Below, one piece after another: positions 1-9,608 of a stretch of DNA of 64,000 bases. Origin of the DNA: Micromonospora sp. MA102 (GTDB taxonomy: Bacteria; Actinomycetota; Actinomycetes; Mycobacteriales; Micromonosporaceae); assembly GCF_025460765.1 (NCBI RefSeq), contig NZ_JAMWEG010000002.1, positions 1 to 64,000 on the forward strand, in the 5' to 3' direction. Position 1 is the stretch's first letter. The number at the start of each line of letters is the position of its first letter. Below the pieces are notes generated by a model. That model saw only the letters and a list, made by a program, of their open reading frames with translations, was not told the origin of the DNA and did no database searches. The position numbers and the translations under genes are program-made.

Positions 1-15
1 GGGTGGGGGTGGGGG

Positions 16-801
16 TTACATGGTGTCCAGGGAGGCGCGGCGGCGGGACTCGGCCTCGAAGACCTTGAGGAGGAGCGCGGCCAGGAGCGCGTACCCGAGT
101 CCGACGGCGGCCTCGGCGGCGAGTGCCGGCGCGGCCGCCGCGAAGCCCTCGCCGGCCACCAGCCGGCGGGCCGCGCCGGCGGCGTGGGTGATCGGCAGGC
201 CCGCGCCCACCGCGCGCATCCACCCGGGCAAGCCGGCGGCCGGCACGTTCACGCCGGTGAGCAGGAGCAGCAGCGCCACCGAGACGTTGGAGACCACCCA
301 GACGTCCCGGAACCGCAGGCCGAGGGCACCGAGGGTGAGGCCGAAGAAACCGCAGGACAGCGCCGCCACGGCCAGGGTGGCCAGCAGCCCCGGCAGGGCC
401 TCCGGCGGCACCCGCAGGCCGAGCAGGAGCGCGCCCACGGTCAGCGTGCTCACCGCGATGAGCAGGCCGTTCCCGGCGTACGGGAGGACCCGGCCGAGGA
501 AGACCGCGGTGCGGCTGCGTGGGGAGAGCAGCACGTGCCCGAGGGTGCCGAAGCGCCGCTCGTTCGCGACCGCCATGGTGCCACCGAAGACGCAGGACAG
601 CGAGGCGGCGAGCACCGCGTTGCCGACGATGTAGAAGCGGTCGTCGGCGACCCCGAGCTGCCGGCCCAGGTACGCGAAGAAGAGCAGCTGGAAGATCGGC
701 CCCACCAGCAGCGAGCCGATGAACATCGCCGGGGTGGTCCAGTTGAACAGGGCCCGGTAGGCGATCACGCCGCCCGTGCCGATCAGCCGGAAGAGTGCCA
801 T
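16..801 (-). CDS. ABC-2 type transporter permease
   Basis: Integral membrane subunit of an ABC exporter. The 261-residue product has about six hydrophobic segments and the small-residue-rich helices typical of ABC-2 permeases. The start chosen is the ATG at 801, giving MALFRLIGTGG; the open frame continues upstream only by overlapping the preceding permease. It is the third gene of a minus-strand operon (ATPase, permease, permease), 11 bases after the second permease. Two different permeases probably form a heterodimer with the ATPase encoded at 1580-2590. Family knowledge suggests drug, lipid or peptide export; the substrate cannot be read from the sequence. Confidence 0.85.
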   Translation of the reverse strand: MALFRLIGTGGVIAYRALFNWTTPAMFIGSLLVGPIFQLLFFAYLGRQLGVADDRFYIVGNAVLAASLSCVFGGTMAVANERRFGTLGHVLLSPRSRTAVFLGRVLPYAGNGLLIAVSTLTVGALLLGLRVPPEALPGLLATLAVAALSCGFFGLTLGALGLRFRDVWVVSNVSVALLLLLTGVNVPAAGLPGWMRAVGAGLPITHAAGAARRLVAGEGFAAAAPALAAEAAVGLGYALLAALLLKVFEAESRRRASLDTM

Positions 802-812
802 CGTCGTTCTCC

Positions 813-1583
813 TCAGGCCAGCGCGAGGGTCGCCGCGGCGCGGGCCCGTCGCTCGACGTACGTCATCATCAGGGCGCCGCAGGCCAGGCAGCCGAGGCTG
901 ATCGCCAGGCAGATGCCCAGGGACGGCCAGACCGGGCCGCCGCTGGCCGCCTCGTGCACCGCCCGGGCGCCCCAGGTGGTGGGCAGCGCGGCGGCGATCG
1001 GGCCGGTCCAGCCGGGCAGCACCGTGAGCGGCACCAGCATCCCGGAGACCAGCCAGATCGGGTACTCCAGCGTGTTGGCCAACGCGTTGGCGTTGCGCAT
1101 CAGCACGAACGTGCTGGCCAGCAGCAGGCCGAACATGCCCAGGCCGAGCACGCAGCCGGGCGCCGCGACCAGGAAGAGCAGCGGGTGCGCGAAGGTCAGC
1201 GGCACGCCGTAGAGCAGTCGGCCCCACAGCAGGGTGGCGAGCATGGCGTAGGTGCCGGTGACCGCCGTGGACAGGGTGATCGGGAAGATCACCAGGGCGG
1301 GCGGGCGCGGTGCCAGCATGAGCATCTCCAGGGTGCCCTGCCAGCGCTGGTTCTGGATGGCGCCGCCGGACCCGAACAGCACCGACGACCAGACTCCCAT
1401 CAGCCCGGCGCCGACCGCGGCCTCCAGCAGCCGGCCCGGCTCGCCGCCGGCGCGGAACAGGTAGACCGCCAGGGTCGCCTGCACCACCGGCACGATCAGC
1501 GCGGTCGCGATCTCGAACGGCGAGCGGCTGAGCTGCCTGGTGTGCAGCAGCGCCCCCACCCCGATCATGCGGAGCAGACTCAC
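813..1583 (-). CDS. ABC-2 type transporter permease
   Basis: Second membrane subunit of the same ABC exporter, 256 residues with several hydrophobic helices and an ABC-2-like fold. Its ATG overlaps the last four bases of the ATPase gene (ATGA at 1580-1583), which indicates translational coupling. It is similar in size and layout to the downstream permease but clearly diverged, so the two look like ancient paralogues acting as a heterodimer. The function is inferred from operon context; no substrate signature is visible. Confidence 0.85.
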   Translation of the reverse strand: MSLLRMIGVGALLHTRQLSRSPFEIATALIVPVVQATLAVYLFRAGGEPGRLLEAAVGAGLMGVWSSVLFGSGGAIQNQRWQGTLEMLMLAPRPPALVIFPITLSTAVTGTYAMLATLLWGRLLYGVPLTFAHPLLFLVAAPGCVLGLGMFGLLLASTFVLMRNANALANTLEYPIWLVSGMLVPLTVLPGWTGPIAAALPTTWGARAVHEAASGGPVWPSLGICLAISLGCLACGALMMTYVERRARAAATLALA

Positions 1584-2590
1584 GCGGCCACCCTCTCGAC
1601 CGGGCGGGCCGGGGTGTCGACCCGGTTGACGATCGCCACGTACGCGTCCTCCAGGGTGGGCTGGCGGGCGGCGACCCGTCCCAGCCGTACGCCGTCCAGC
1701 TCGCGCAGCACGTCGGCCTGCACGTCCACCCCCGCGTCGGACTGCACGGTCAGCACCTGCGCCGCGCCGGTGACCGTCACACTCGCCTCGCGCACCCCGG
1801 GCAGGGCGTGGACGGCGGCGAGCTGGGCGTCGGTCACGCCGTACGCCTCGACCTCCAGCACCTGCCGGCCGTCGGCGTGCCGCCGCAGCTCGGCCGGCGT
1901 GCCGAGGGCCTGGATGGTGCCGTCGGCGATCACCGCGATCCGGTCGCAGAGTTCGTCCGCCTCGGCCATGTAGTGGGTGGTCAACAGCACCGTGGTGCCG
2001 GTGGCGGCCAGATCGGCGACGGTCTGCCGCAGCTCCCGGGCGGCCACCGGGTCCACCCCGATCGACGGCTCGTCGAGGAAGAGCACCCGCGGCCGGTGCA
2101 GCAGACCCCGGGCGATGTGCAGGCGCTGCCGCATGCCCCGGGAGTAGCCCTCCACCCGCTCGCGCTCCCGGCCGGCCAGCCGGACCAGCTCCAGCACCTC
2201 GGCGACGCGTCGTTGCTGATCCCGCCCCGGCACGCCGTACAGCTCGGCGAAGTAGCGCAGGTTGTCCAGGGCGGACAGCCGTTCGTACAGGCCCCGGTCA
2301 CCGCCGAAGACGTACCCGATGCGGCGGCGTACCTCCCGGGTCTCGCTGACCACGTCGTGGCCGCAGATCCGCGCGCTGCCGGCGGTCGGGATCAGCAGCG
2401 TGTTCAGCAGCTTGATGGTGGTGGTCTTGCCCGCGCCGTTCGGTCCGAGCAGGCCGAACAGCTCCCCGTTGCCGACCGTCAGGTCGACGCCGCGGACCGC
2501 TTCCACCTCCCGGCGCTGGGGTCGGAACCATCCCGTCCGGCTGCGGTAGGTGCGCCGCAGCCCGGCCGCCTCGATCGCGTACTCGCTCAT
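1580..2590 (-). CDS. ABC transporter ATP-binding protein (exporter, ABC-2 linked)
   Basis: ATPase subunit that powers the two permeases downstream. The 336-residue protein has a Walker A motif GPNGAGKT (residues 49-56), the signature YSRGMRQRL, and a Walker B with LFLDEPSIGVDP, followed by an H-loop (LLTTHYM). The roughly 100-residue C-terminal extension resembles the DrrA/daunorubicin-resistance type domain of exporters. It is first in a three-gene minus-strand operon. The ArsR-type gene at 2730-3752 lies just upstream on the same strand and could regulate it. Export of a toxic compound or antibiotic is plausible but not shown. Confidence 0.9.
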   Translation of the reverse strand: MSEYAIEAAGLRRTYRSRTGWFRPQRREVEAVRGVDLTVGNGELFGLLGPNGAGKTTTIKLLNTLLIPTAGSARICGHDVVSETREVRRRIGYVFGGDRGLYERLSALDNLRYFAELYGVPGRDQQRRVAEVLELVRLAGRERERVEGYSRGMRQRLHIARGLLHRPRVLFLDEPSIGVDPVAARELRQTVADLAATGTTVLLTTHYMAEADELCDRIAVIADGTIQALGTPAELRRHADGRQVLEVEAYGVTDAQLAAVHALPGVREASVTVTGAAQVLTVQSDAGVDVQADVLRELDGVRLGRVAARQPTLEDAYVAIVNRVDTPARPVERVAA

Positions 2591-2729
2591 GCCGGCCCTC
2601 CGCTCCGCTCCGGGCCGCCATGAGGCTCCACCGCCCTGAGCCGGATGATCCGCTCGCTTCGCTCGCTCATGGCGGCGAATCTAGGGACGGCGGGCGGTCC
2701 GCGAAACGAATTCGGCAGCCGCCGAATCC

Positions 2730-3752
2730 TCAGGCGGAGGCGGTGGCCGGGTCCGCGCCGATCAGGGTGACCAGGGCCAGGCCGGCCGGTTCCAGCCCGT
2801 ACAGGACCCGGCGTCCCACCCGGCGGCGGTGCGCCACCCCGGCGGCGAGCAGTGCGGCGAGGTGCTCGGAGACGGTGCTCGGCGCCAGGCCGAGAGTGGC
2901 GGCCAGCCCGGCGGTGGTGGCCGGGCGGGTCAGCGCCCGCAGCACCTGGGCCCGGCCCCGGCCGACGAGCACCGCCAGCCGGTCGGGCCCCACGGTCGCC
3001 GGCGGGGCGGCGCCGGCCGGCCGGTCCGCCAGCAGGACCGCGCCGCGGGCCTGGTAGGAGACCGCGATGATCTCGGGGTGGTCGGTGGAGTGGGTGAGCG
3101 CGCCCCGGGAGAAGATCAGCGGGATCAGCAGCAGCCGCTGGTCGAGCGCCTTGAAGCTCCGCTCCGAGGGCTTGACCAGGCTGAGCACCGGCCGTTCCCA
3201 GCGGACCCGCTCGTGCAGGTCGGCGAGGAGCGCGTCCGGGCCGTCGGCGGCCAGCGCCCGCGCCCGGTGCAGCACCTCCTCGTCCAGGGCCGCCCGCATC
3301 GCGGGCCACCAGGGCGCGAGCGCCGCGTCCCAGTACGCCTGGATGCCGTCGGCGAGCCGGTCCAGCGCCGCCTGCCGGTCGGTCACGAACGGGCGCAGCC
3401 AGTCCGGCAGGTCGTCCGGGTCGTGGTAGCGGGGGATCTGCTCGGCGATCACCTCGGCGGGGGTGGCGCGCAGCGCGGCCAACTCCTCCTCGATGGTCGG
3501 GCTGGCGCTGGGCGGCACCGGACCGAGGAAGTCCGGGTACCACGGGCCGGTCCGGGTGTAGAGCCGCACCGGGGCGGTCGCGGGCCGTTCGGCGAGCACC
3601 CGCCAGGCGTGCCGGGCCCAGCCGGTGTACGGCCAGGGCGCCTCGTCCCGGTAGCGCTCCAGAAGGTAGAGGCTGCACTTGGCCTCCCAGAGCGGGCTGG
3701 TGGCGATCCGGGTACGGGTCAGCGTGGGCTCGTCCAACTCGATCCGGATCAC
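2730..3752 (-). CDS. ArsR-family regulator with N-terminal DUF5937-like domain
   Basis: Probable transcriptional regulator of 340 residues. The C-terminal 80 residues form an ArsR-like winged helix: TTAGLAATLGLAPSTVSEHL is the recognition region, followed by a basic wing with RRRVGRRVLYGL. The long N-terminal part is tryptophan- and arginine-rich and matches the DUF5937 type found in actinobacterial ArsR-like proteins; it may sense a ligand. The start is GTG at 3752. It lies 139 bases upstream of, and co-oriented with, the ABC-2 operon, so control of that exporter is the simplest reading. No metal-binding cysteine pair typical of classical ArsR is seen. Confidence 0.8.
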   Translation of the reverse strand: MIRIELDEPTLTRTRIATSPLWEAKCSLYLLERYRDEAPWPYTGWARHAWRVLAERPATAPVRLYTRTGPWYPDFLGPVPPSASPTIEEELAALRATPAEVIAEQIPRYHDPDDLPDWLRPFVTDRQAALDRLADGIQAYWDAALAPWWPAMRAALDEEVLHRARALAADGPDALLADLHERVRWERPVLSLVKPSERSFKALDQRLLLIPLIFSRGALTHSTDHPEIIAVSYQARGAVLLADRPAGAAPPATVGPDRLAVLVGRGRAQVLRALTRPATTAGLAATLGLAPSTVSEHLAALLAAGVAHRRRVGRRVLYGLEPAGLALVTLIGADPATASA

Positions 3753-3830
3753 CCGGGGAGCCTAGCTCCGCCGGCGGGGTCGACCCGGGCCGATACTCGG
3801 CGGCGGGCCACCCGCCCGGTCGAGTACGCT

Positions 3831-4076
3831 TGACGGACCAGGCGACGACCCGGCCATCACCGGTGAGCCTCCGGAAGAACGGCCGGGTGACCGGCTCAGT
3901 AGAACCGGACGGGACCGGCCCGTCACAGCCGGCCAACGAGCGGGCGGTCGCACCTTGACCGCCAAGCGGGGTGGTACCGCGGGCCCAGCCCCGGGCACGT
4001 CGACAGGGCGTACCGGGAACGGGTTCGTCCTCGCAGACCCACACGGACATGTGAGCTGCTGAGGAGAGCGACCCCC
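3831..4076 (+). promoter_or_regulatory. T-box riboswitch of ileS (translational type)
   Basis: The 325-base gap before ileS is filled by a T-box leader. The T-box core GGGGTGGTACCGCG lies at 3968-3981. Its UGGU (3972-3975) can pair with the ACCA end of uncharged tRNA-Ile. A candidate specifier AUC (Ile) is at 3856-3858. There is no intrinsic terminator with a U-run. Instead CCTCGCAG (4029-4036) can pair with CTGCTGAGG (4056-4064), which covers the Shine-Dalgarno GAGGAG (4061-4066). That fits the known actinobacterial ileS T-boxes, which control translation start. The specifier placement is my reading of the fold, not computed. Confidence 0.88.
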
Positions 4077-4077
4077 G

Positions 4078-7000
4078 ATGGCCTATCCGTTGCACGACCC
4101 GACCGCCGCCGGCGTCCCGGCGAGCCCGGACCTGCCCGCGGTCGAGCGCCGGGTCCTGGAGCACTGGACGGCCGACAAGACCTTCGAGGCCAGCGTCGAG
4201 GCCCGGCCGGCCGGCGAGGACGGGAAGAACGAGTTCGTCTTCTACGACGGCCCGCCCTTCGCCAACGGCCTGCCGCACTATGGCCACCTCTTCACCGGGT
4301 ACGTCAAGGACGTGGTGCCGCGCTACCAGACCATGCGCGGCCGGCACGTCGAGCGCCGGTTCGGCTGGGACTGCCACGGCCTGCCGGCCGAGGTGGTCGC
4401 CGAGAAGCAGCTCGGCATCACCACCAAGGCGGAGATCCTCGACCTTGGCGTGGCCCGGTTCAACGAGGCCTGCCGCACGTCGGTGCTGGAGTTCACCCAG
4501 GACTGGGAGCGGTACGTCACCCGGCAGGCCCGCTGGGTCGACTTCGCCAACGACTACAAGACGCTCGACCTGGACTACATGGAGAGCGTCATGTGGGCCT
4601 TCAAGACCCTGCACGACAAGGGTCTGGTCTACGAGGGCTTCCGGGTGCTGGCGTACTGCTGGCGGTGCGAGACCCCGCTGTCGAACACCGAGACGCGGAT
4701 GGACGACGTCTACAAGGACCGGCACGACCCGACGCTGACCGTCTGGTTCGAGCTGACCGCCGACGACTCGGCACCCGAACCGGTGCGCGGCCCGGTGCGG
4801 CTCGGCGTCTGGACCACCACGCCGTGGACCCTGCCGTCGAACCTGGCGCTCGCCGTCGGCCCCGACATCGAGTACGCCGTGCTGGAGCGCGACGGTGACC
4901 GCTACCTGGTCGGCGCCGCGCGGCTCGGCGCGTACGCCAAGGAGCTGGAGGGGTACGAGCAGGTCGGCACCGTGCACGGCCGGGACCTGGTCGGGCGCCG
5001 CTACACCCCGCTCTACGACTTCCTCGTCGAGCAGGCCGGCGAGAACGCCTACCAGGTGCTCGGCGCGGACTTCGTCACCACCGAGGACGGCACCGGGATC
5101 GTCCACCTGGCCCCGGCCTTCGGCGAGGACGACCAGAACACCTGCAACGCGGCGGGCATCCCGACCATCGTCACGGTGGACGACCACACCCGGTTCACCG
5201 GGCTGGTGCCGCCCTACCAGGGCGAGCAGGTCTTCGACGTGAACAAGCCGGTGATCCGGGAGCTGAAGGAACGGGGGGTGGTGCTCCGGCAGGACACCTA
5301 CACCCACTCCTACCCGCACTGCTGGCGCTGCGACACCCCGCTCGTCTACAAGGCGGTCTCGTCCTGGTTCGTCGCGGTCACCCGGGTCAAGGACCGGATG
5401 GTCGAGCTGAACCAGCAGATCAACTGGACGCCGGCGCACATCAAGGACGGCTCGTTCGGCAAGTGGCTGGCCAACGCCCGGGACTGGTCGATCAGCCGGA
5501 ACCGGTTCTGGGGCTCGCCGATCCCGGTGTGGAAGTCCGACGACCCGAACTACCCGCGGGTCGACGTGTACGGCTCGCTGGCCGACATCGAGCGGGACTT
5601 CGGCGTACGCCTGACCGACCTGCACCGGCCGGCGGTGGACGACCTGGTCCGCCCCAACCCGGACGACCCGACCGGGACGTCGATGATGCGCCGGGTGCCG
5701 GAGGTGCTGGACTGCTGGTTCGAGTCCGGCTCGATGCCGTTCGCCCAGGTGCACTACCCGTTCGAGAACCGCGAGTGGTTCGAGCACCACTACCCGGGCG
5801 ACTTCATCGTCGAGTACATCGGGCAGACCCGCGGCTGGTTCTACACCATGCACGTGCTGGCCACCGCGCTGTTCGACCGGCCGGCGTTCCGCAACTGCCT
5901 CAGCCACGGCATCCTGCTGGGCTCCGACGGGCGCAAGATGTCCAAGAGCCTGCGCAACTACCCGGACGTCTACCACGTCTTCGACGCGTACGGGTCGGAC
6001 GCGATGCGCTGGATGCTGATGTCCTCGCCGGTGCTGCGCGGCGGGGACATGGCGGTCACCGAGACGCTCATCCGGGACGCGGTGCGCCAGGTGCTGCTGC
6101 CGTTGTGGAACGTCTGGTACTTCTTCTCGCTCTACGCCAACGCCGACGGCTACACGGCGAAGCGCCGCACCGACTCGACGCACCTGCTCGACCGGTACGT
6201 GCTGGCGAAGACGAACGAGCTGGTGTCGACGGTCCAGGGTCAGCTCGACGCGTACGACATCTCGGGCGCCTGCGCGACCGTCCGGTCCTACCTGGACGCG
6301 CTGACCAACTGGTACGTGCGCCGCTCGCGGGACCGGTTCTGGGCGGGCGACGCCGACGCGTTCGACACACTGTGGACGGTGCTGGAGACGCTCTGCCGGG
6401 TGGTGGCGCCGCTGGCGCCGCTGACCGCGGAGGAGATCTGGCGCGGGCTCACCGGCGAGCGGTCGGTGCACCTCACCGACTTCCCGTCGGCGGAGGAGTT
6501 CCCGGCCGACCACGAGCTGGTGGCCGCCATGGACAACGTGCGGGCGGTCGCCTCGGCGGCGCTCTCGCTGCGCAAGGCCAAGGGGCTGCGGGTCCGGCTG
6601 CCGCTGTCGAAGCTGACCGTGGCCTCGCCCGTCGCGGCCCAGCTGCGCCCCCTCGCCGACCTGGTCGCCGACGAGGTCAACGTGAAGGCGGTGGAGTTCA
6701 CCGACGAGGTGTCCGCGTACTGCCAGCAGGTGCTGACCGTGGTGCCCCGGGCACTCGGCCCGCGGGTCGGCAAGGCGGTCCAGCAGGTGATCAAGGCGGT
6801 CAAGGCGGGGGAGTGGGAGCTTCGCGACGGCGCCCCGGTCGCCGCCGGGGTCACCCTCGCCGAGGGCGAGTACGAGCTGCGGCTGGTCGCCGCCGACGCC
6901 GAGCACTCCGCGCCGCTGCCCGGCGGCGAGGGCGTGGTCGTGCTGGACACCGAGGTCACCCCGGAGCTGGCCGCCGAGGGGCTGGCCCGGGACGTGGTCC

Positions 7001-7224
7001 GGGTGGTCCAGCAGGCCCGCCGGGACGCCGACCTGGACGTCTCGGACCGGATCGTGGTGGCCGTCTCCGCCTCGGAGGAGGTCCGCGCGGCGGTCGCCGC
7101 GTACACCGGGTTCGTGGCCCGGGAGGTGCTGGCCGACACGGTCGACTTCGCCGAGGGCGTCGACGGCTTCGCCGGCGAGGTCGGCGAGGGCGAGCGGGTG
7201 ACGGTGGCGGTCCGGCGGGTATGA
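4078..7224 (+). CDS. ileS: Isoleucine-tRNA ligase
   Basis: Charges tRNA-Ile with isoleucine in the cytoplasm. The 1048-residue length matches actinobacterial IleRS, longer than the roughly 930 residues of the E. coli type. Class I signatures are present: HYGH at 67-70 (HIGH) and KMSKS at 620-624. CWRC pairs at 194-197 and 415-418 bracket the editing-domain region, which carries TTPWTLPSN. The anticodon-binding region and C-terminal extension follow. The ATG at 4078 sits 11 bases after GAGGAG, inside the T-box leader. The long form and motifs suggest the eukaryote-like IleS2 class, which is often less sensitive to mupirocin; that class assignment is inference. Confidence 0.98.
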   Translation: MAYPLHDPTAAGVPASPDLPAVERRVLEHWTADKTFEASVEARPAGEDGKNEFVFYDGPPFANGLPHYGHLFTGYVKDVVPRYQTMRGRHVERRFGWDCHGLPAEVVAEKQLGITTKAEILDLGVARFNEACRTSVLEFTQDWERYVTRQARWVDFANDYKTLDLDYMESVMWAFKTLHDKGLVYEGFRVLAYCWRCETPLSNTETRMDDVYKDRHDPTLTVWFELTADDSAPEPVRGPVRLGVWTTTPWTLPSNLALAVGPDIEYAVLERDGDRYLVGAARLGAYAKELEGYEQVGTVHGRDLVGRRYTPLYDFLVEQAGENAYQVLGADFVTTEDGTGIVHLAPAFGEDDQNTCNAAGIPTIVTVDDHTRFTGLVPPYQGEQVFDVNKPVIRELKERGVVLRQDTYTHSYPHCWRCDTPLVYKAVSSWFVAVTRVKDRMVELNQQINWTPAHIKDGSFGKWLANARDWSISRNRFWGSPIPVWKSDDPNYPRVDVYGSLADIERDFGVRLTDLHRPAVDDLVRPNPDDPTGTSMMRRVPEVLDCWFESGSMPFAQVHYPFENREWFEHHYPGDFIVEYIGQTRGWFYTMHVLATALFDRPAFRNCLSHGILLGSDGRKMSKSLRNYPDVYHVFDAYGSDAMRWMLMSSPVLRGGDMAVTETLIRDAVRQVLLPLWNVWYFFSLYANADGYTAKRRTDSTHLLDRYVLAKTNELVSTVQGQLDAYDISGACATVRSYLDALTNWYVRRSRDRFWAGDADAFDTLWTVLETLCRVVAPLAPLTAEEIWRGLTGERSVHLTDFPSAEEFPADHELVAAMDNVRAVASAALSLRKAKGLRVRLPLSKLTVASPVAAQLRPLADLVADEVNVKAVEFTDEVSAYCQQVLTVVPRALGPRVGKAVQQVIKAVKAGEWELRDGAPVAAGVTLAEGEYELRLVAADAEHSAPLPGGEGVVVLDTEVTPELAAEGLARDVVRVVQQARRDADLDVSDRIVVAVSASEEVRAAVAAYTGFVAREVLADTVDFAEGVDGFAGEVGEGERVTVAVRRV

Positions 7225-7234
7225 GGTCGTGACC

Positions 7235-7265
7235 GGGGGTCCGGCGGCGTCCGCGCCCCCGGACC
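7235..7265 (+). terminator. Hairpin after ileS
   Basis: GGTCCGG (7238-7244) and CCGGACC (7259-7265) form an inverted repeat just after the ileS stop, with no U-run. It is a plausible GC-rich actinobacterial terminator. Confidence 0.45.
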
Positions 7266-7356
7266 ACCCCGCGGACGGCTGACCACCCGATCCGCCGGAT
7301 GCGGACCCGTCCGCTACCGTGACAGCGCCTGTTCACGTACGACAGCCGGAGGACCC

Positions 7357-8046
7357 GTGCCCCTGCTCTACACCATCGGCAAGCTCACCGTGGCGCCCGC
7401 GCTCCGGTTGGCCTTCCGTCCGCACGTGGAGGGGTTGGAGCACATTCCGGCGACCGGCGGAGCGATCTTCGCGGGCAACCATCTCTCCGTCGCCGACGAG
7501 TTGCTGCTCGGCACGGTGGTGCCCCGGCACCTGGCCTTCTGGGCCAAGTCGGAGTACTTCACGGGCACCGGCGTGAAGGGCGTCTTCTCGAAGTTCGTGC
7601 TCACCGGGCTGGGCGCCATCCCGGTCGAGCGGGCCGGCGGGCGGGCGGCGCTGTCCGCGTTCGACGCCGCGATCCCGGTGCTCCAGGCCGGCGACCTGGT
7701 GGCCGTCTACCCGGAGGGGACCCGCTCGCCCGACGGCCGGCTCTACCGGGGGCGGACCGGCGCGGCCCGGCTGGCGGTGGCGGCCGGCGTGCCGATCATC
7801 CCGGTGGGCGTGACCGGCACCGACAAGGCGCAGCCGATCGGCACGCGGGTGCCCCGGCCGGGCCGGGCCGAGATCACCATCCGGTTCGGCAAGCCGCTGG
7901 ACTTCACCGGCCGGTCCGACGACCGCACCTCGCTGCGGGAGATGACCGACGAGATGATGGCCGAGATCCAGAAGCTCACCGGCCAGGAGTACGTGCCGCG
8001 CTACGCGCCGAAGCGCGCCGAGCCCCCGGCCGAACCGACCGCCTGA
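7357..8046 (+). CDS. 1-acyl-glycerol-3-phosphate acyltransferase (PlsC-like)
   Basis: Lysophosphatidic acid acyltransferase-type enzyme of phospholipid synthesis, acting at the membrane. The 229-residue protein has the catalytic HX4D motif in NHLSVAD (H42, D47) and the glycerol-phosphate-binding EGTR motif at 120-123 in YPEGTRSPDG. A GTG start at 7357 follows GGAGGA with good spacing. It stands alone between ileS and a convergent photolyase gene. Actinobacteria carry several PlsC paralogues, some acting in mannoside or storage-lipid acylation, so the exact substrate is not certain. Confidence 0.9.
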   Translation: MPLLYTIGKLTVAPALRLAFRPHVEGLEHIPATGGAIFAGNHLSVADELLLGTVVPRHLAFWAKSEYFTGTGVKGVFSKFVLTGLGAIPVERAGGRAALSAFDAAIPVLQAGDLVAVYPEGTRSPDGRLYRGRTGAARLAVAAGVPIIPVGVTGTDKAQPIGTRVPRPGRAEITIRFGKPLDFTGRSDDRTSLREMTDEMMAEIQKLTGQEYVPRYAPKRAEPPAEPTA

Positions 8047-8050
8047 GGCG

Positions 8051-9520
8051 TCACGGCGGGTCGCTGCCGCGCCGCCGCTCCTGGTCGACCACCGCGTCCA
8101 GGTCGCCGAGGAGCGTCAGCTGCCTCATGGCCCGCGCCATCCGGGCGTTCGCCGGGATGCGGTCGCGGTTGCCGGCCAGGAACGCCCAGTAGCCGGCGGT
8201 GAACGGACAGGCGTCCGCGCCGAGCCGCTGGCGGGGGTCGTAGCGGCAGCCGCCGCAGTAGTCGCTCATCCGGTTGATGTACGCGCCGCCGGCGACGTAC
8301 GGCTTGGTGGTCATCCGGCCCAGGTCGGCGTACTGGCTCATGCCCACCACGTTGCCGGTCAGCACCCAGTCGTAGCCGTCCACGAACCGCGTGTGGAACC
8401 ACTCGACCAGCTCCGACGGGCGCCAGCCGCGCTGGAGGGCGTAGTTGCCGAGCACCATGAGCCGGGGGATGTGGTGCACCCAGCCCCGGTCGCGGACGCC
8501 GGTGAGCACGTCGCGCAGGCAGCGCGCGTCGACCGATTCGGTGTCCAGGTCGCGCCACCAGTCCGGCAGCGAGCGGCGGGCGCCCAGCTCGTTGCTGTCC
8601 CGCCAGCCCCGCTCGAAATACCAGTAGGTGTGCCAGATGTAGTCCCGCCAGCCCAGCACCTGCCGGACGAAGCCCTCCACGGCGGCCAGCGGCGCCTCCT
8701 GCCGCCGGTACGCCCGCTCGGCGCCCCGGACCGCCGCCATCGGGTCCAGCAGCCCCAGGTTGAACGAGGACGACAGCGCGCTGTGCGCCAACCACGGGTC
8801 GGTGGAGAGCATGGCGTCCTCGTACCGGCCGAACGCCGTGAGCCGGTGCCGGAGGAAGTGCCGCAGCCGCGACCTCGCCTCGCCGGTGGTGGCCGGGAAG
8901 CGGCGCGGCCCGTCGCGCCCGGTGAACCGGATGCCCTCCCGCGCCCAGCGGTCCAGGTCGGCCCGGACCTCCGCGTCGATGTCGTCCTCCGCCGGCATCG
9001 CCGGAGCCGGGACGTCGAGCCGGCCGCCCTTCGGCGGCGGGTCCCGGTTCTCGGTGTCGAAGCTCCAGCGGCCGCCGGCCGGCCCCCGGCCGTCCATGAG
9101 CACCCTGTGGTGCTCCCGGGCGAACCGGTAGAACGCCTCCATCCGCAGCGTGCCCCGCCGGCTGTCGGCCCAGTCGGCGAAGTCGGCCAGGCTGGTCACG
9201 TATCCCCGGGCCGGCAGCACGGTGACGGTGTCCAGCCCACGGACGAACTCCAGCGCCCGCCGCGAGGTCGGGTGGCACACCTCCAGCGGCTCGCCGACCT
9301 GCCGCAGCGCCTGCCCGTACGTCTCGCCGCGCACGAAGATCGCCTGGTCGCCCAGCTCGGCAGCGCGGTGCCGGAGCGCGGAGAGGATCAGGTGGGCCTT
9401 CTGCCGGTGGAAGACGTGCCGGCGGAAGACCGCCTTGGACTCGACGAGGAGAACCGGCTGCTTCCGCTCGTCGAGGAAGTGCGGCCCCAACTGGTCAGCG
9501 AAGAGCCAACGCCGCGGCAT
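8051..9520 (-). CDS. Iron-sulfur bacterial (6-4) photolyase (PhrB/FeS-BCP type)
   Basis: Light-driven DNA repair flavoprotein of the FeS bacterial cryptochrome/photolyase group. From the ATG at 9520 it has 489 residues. Four cysteines at 334, 422, 425 and 438 have exactly the spacing of the cluster ligands of Agrobacterium PhrB (350, 438, 441, 454), all shifted by 16. The same shift places H349-H350, Y408, Y414 and W374 on PhrB active-site or electron-transfer positions (H365/H366, Y424, Y430, W390). The FAD and [4Fe-4S] sites therefore appear intact and (6-4) photoproduct repair is expected. It converges on the acyltransferase gene with four bases between their ends. The PhrB numbering is from memory. 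Confidence 0.93.
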   Translation of the reverse strand: MPRRWLFADQLGPHFLDERKQPVLLVESKAVFRRHVFHRQKAHLILSALRHRAAELGDQAIFVRGETYGQALRQVGEPLEVCHPTSRRALEFVRGLDTVTVLPARGYVTSLADFADWADSRRGTLRMEAFYRFAREHHRVLMDGRGPAGGRWSFDTENRDPPPKGGRLDVPAPAMPAEDDIDAEVRADLDRWAREGIRFTGRDGPRRFPATTGEARSRLRHFLRHRLTAFGRYEDAMLSTDPWLAHSALSSSFNLGLLDPMAAVRGAERAYRRQEAPLAAVEGFVRQVLGWRDYIWHTYWYFERGWRDSNELGARRSLPDWWRDLDTESVDARCLRDVLTGVRDRGWVHHIPRLMVLGNYALQRGWRPSELVEWFHTRFVDGYDWVLTGNVVGMSQYADLGRMTTKPYVAGGAYINRMSDYCGGCRYDPRQRLGADACPFTAGYWAFLAGNRDRIPANARMARAMRQLTLLGDLDAVVDQERRRGSDPP

Positions 9521-9608
9521 GTCCAGATTGTCACCCCTCGGGCCGATCCGACCCGGGAGGAAGGCGGAACCTTTACGTGTTCGATACGTTGCGAACGGTG
9601 ACGATCGC

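Noticed and set aside
2641..2672. CGCTCGCTTCGCTCGCTC repeat near the ABC operon
   Set aside because: It is two direct nine-base repeats without hairpin potential, of a kind frequent in Micromonospora-type genomes as I recall. Its role is unclear and one copy supports no claim.
2587..6906. Very long minus-strand open frame opposite ileS
   Set aside because: It is the complement of a confirmed ileS gene in a ~73% GC genome, where antisense frames stay open. The product is low-complexity and lacks any domain. The same applies to frames opposite rne (17518-21021) and across 27179-31807.
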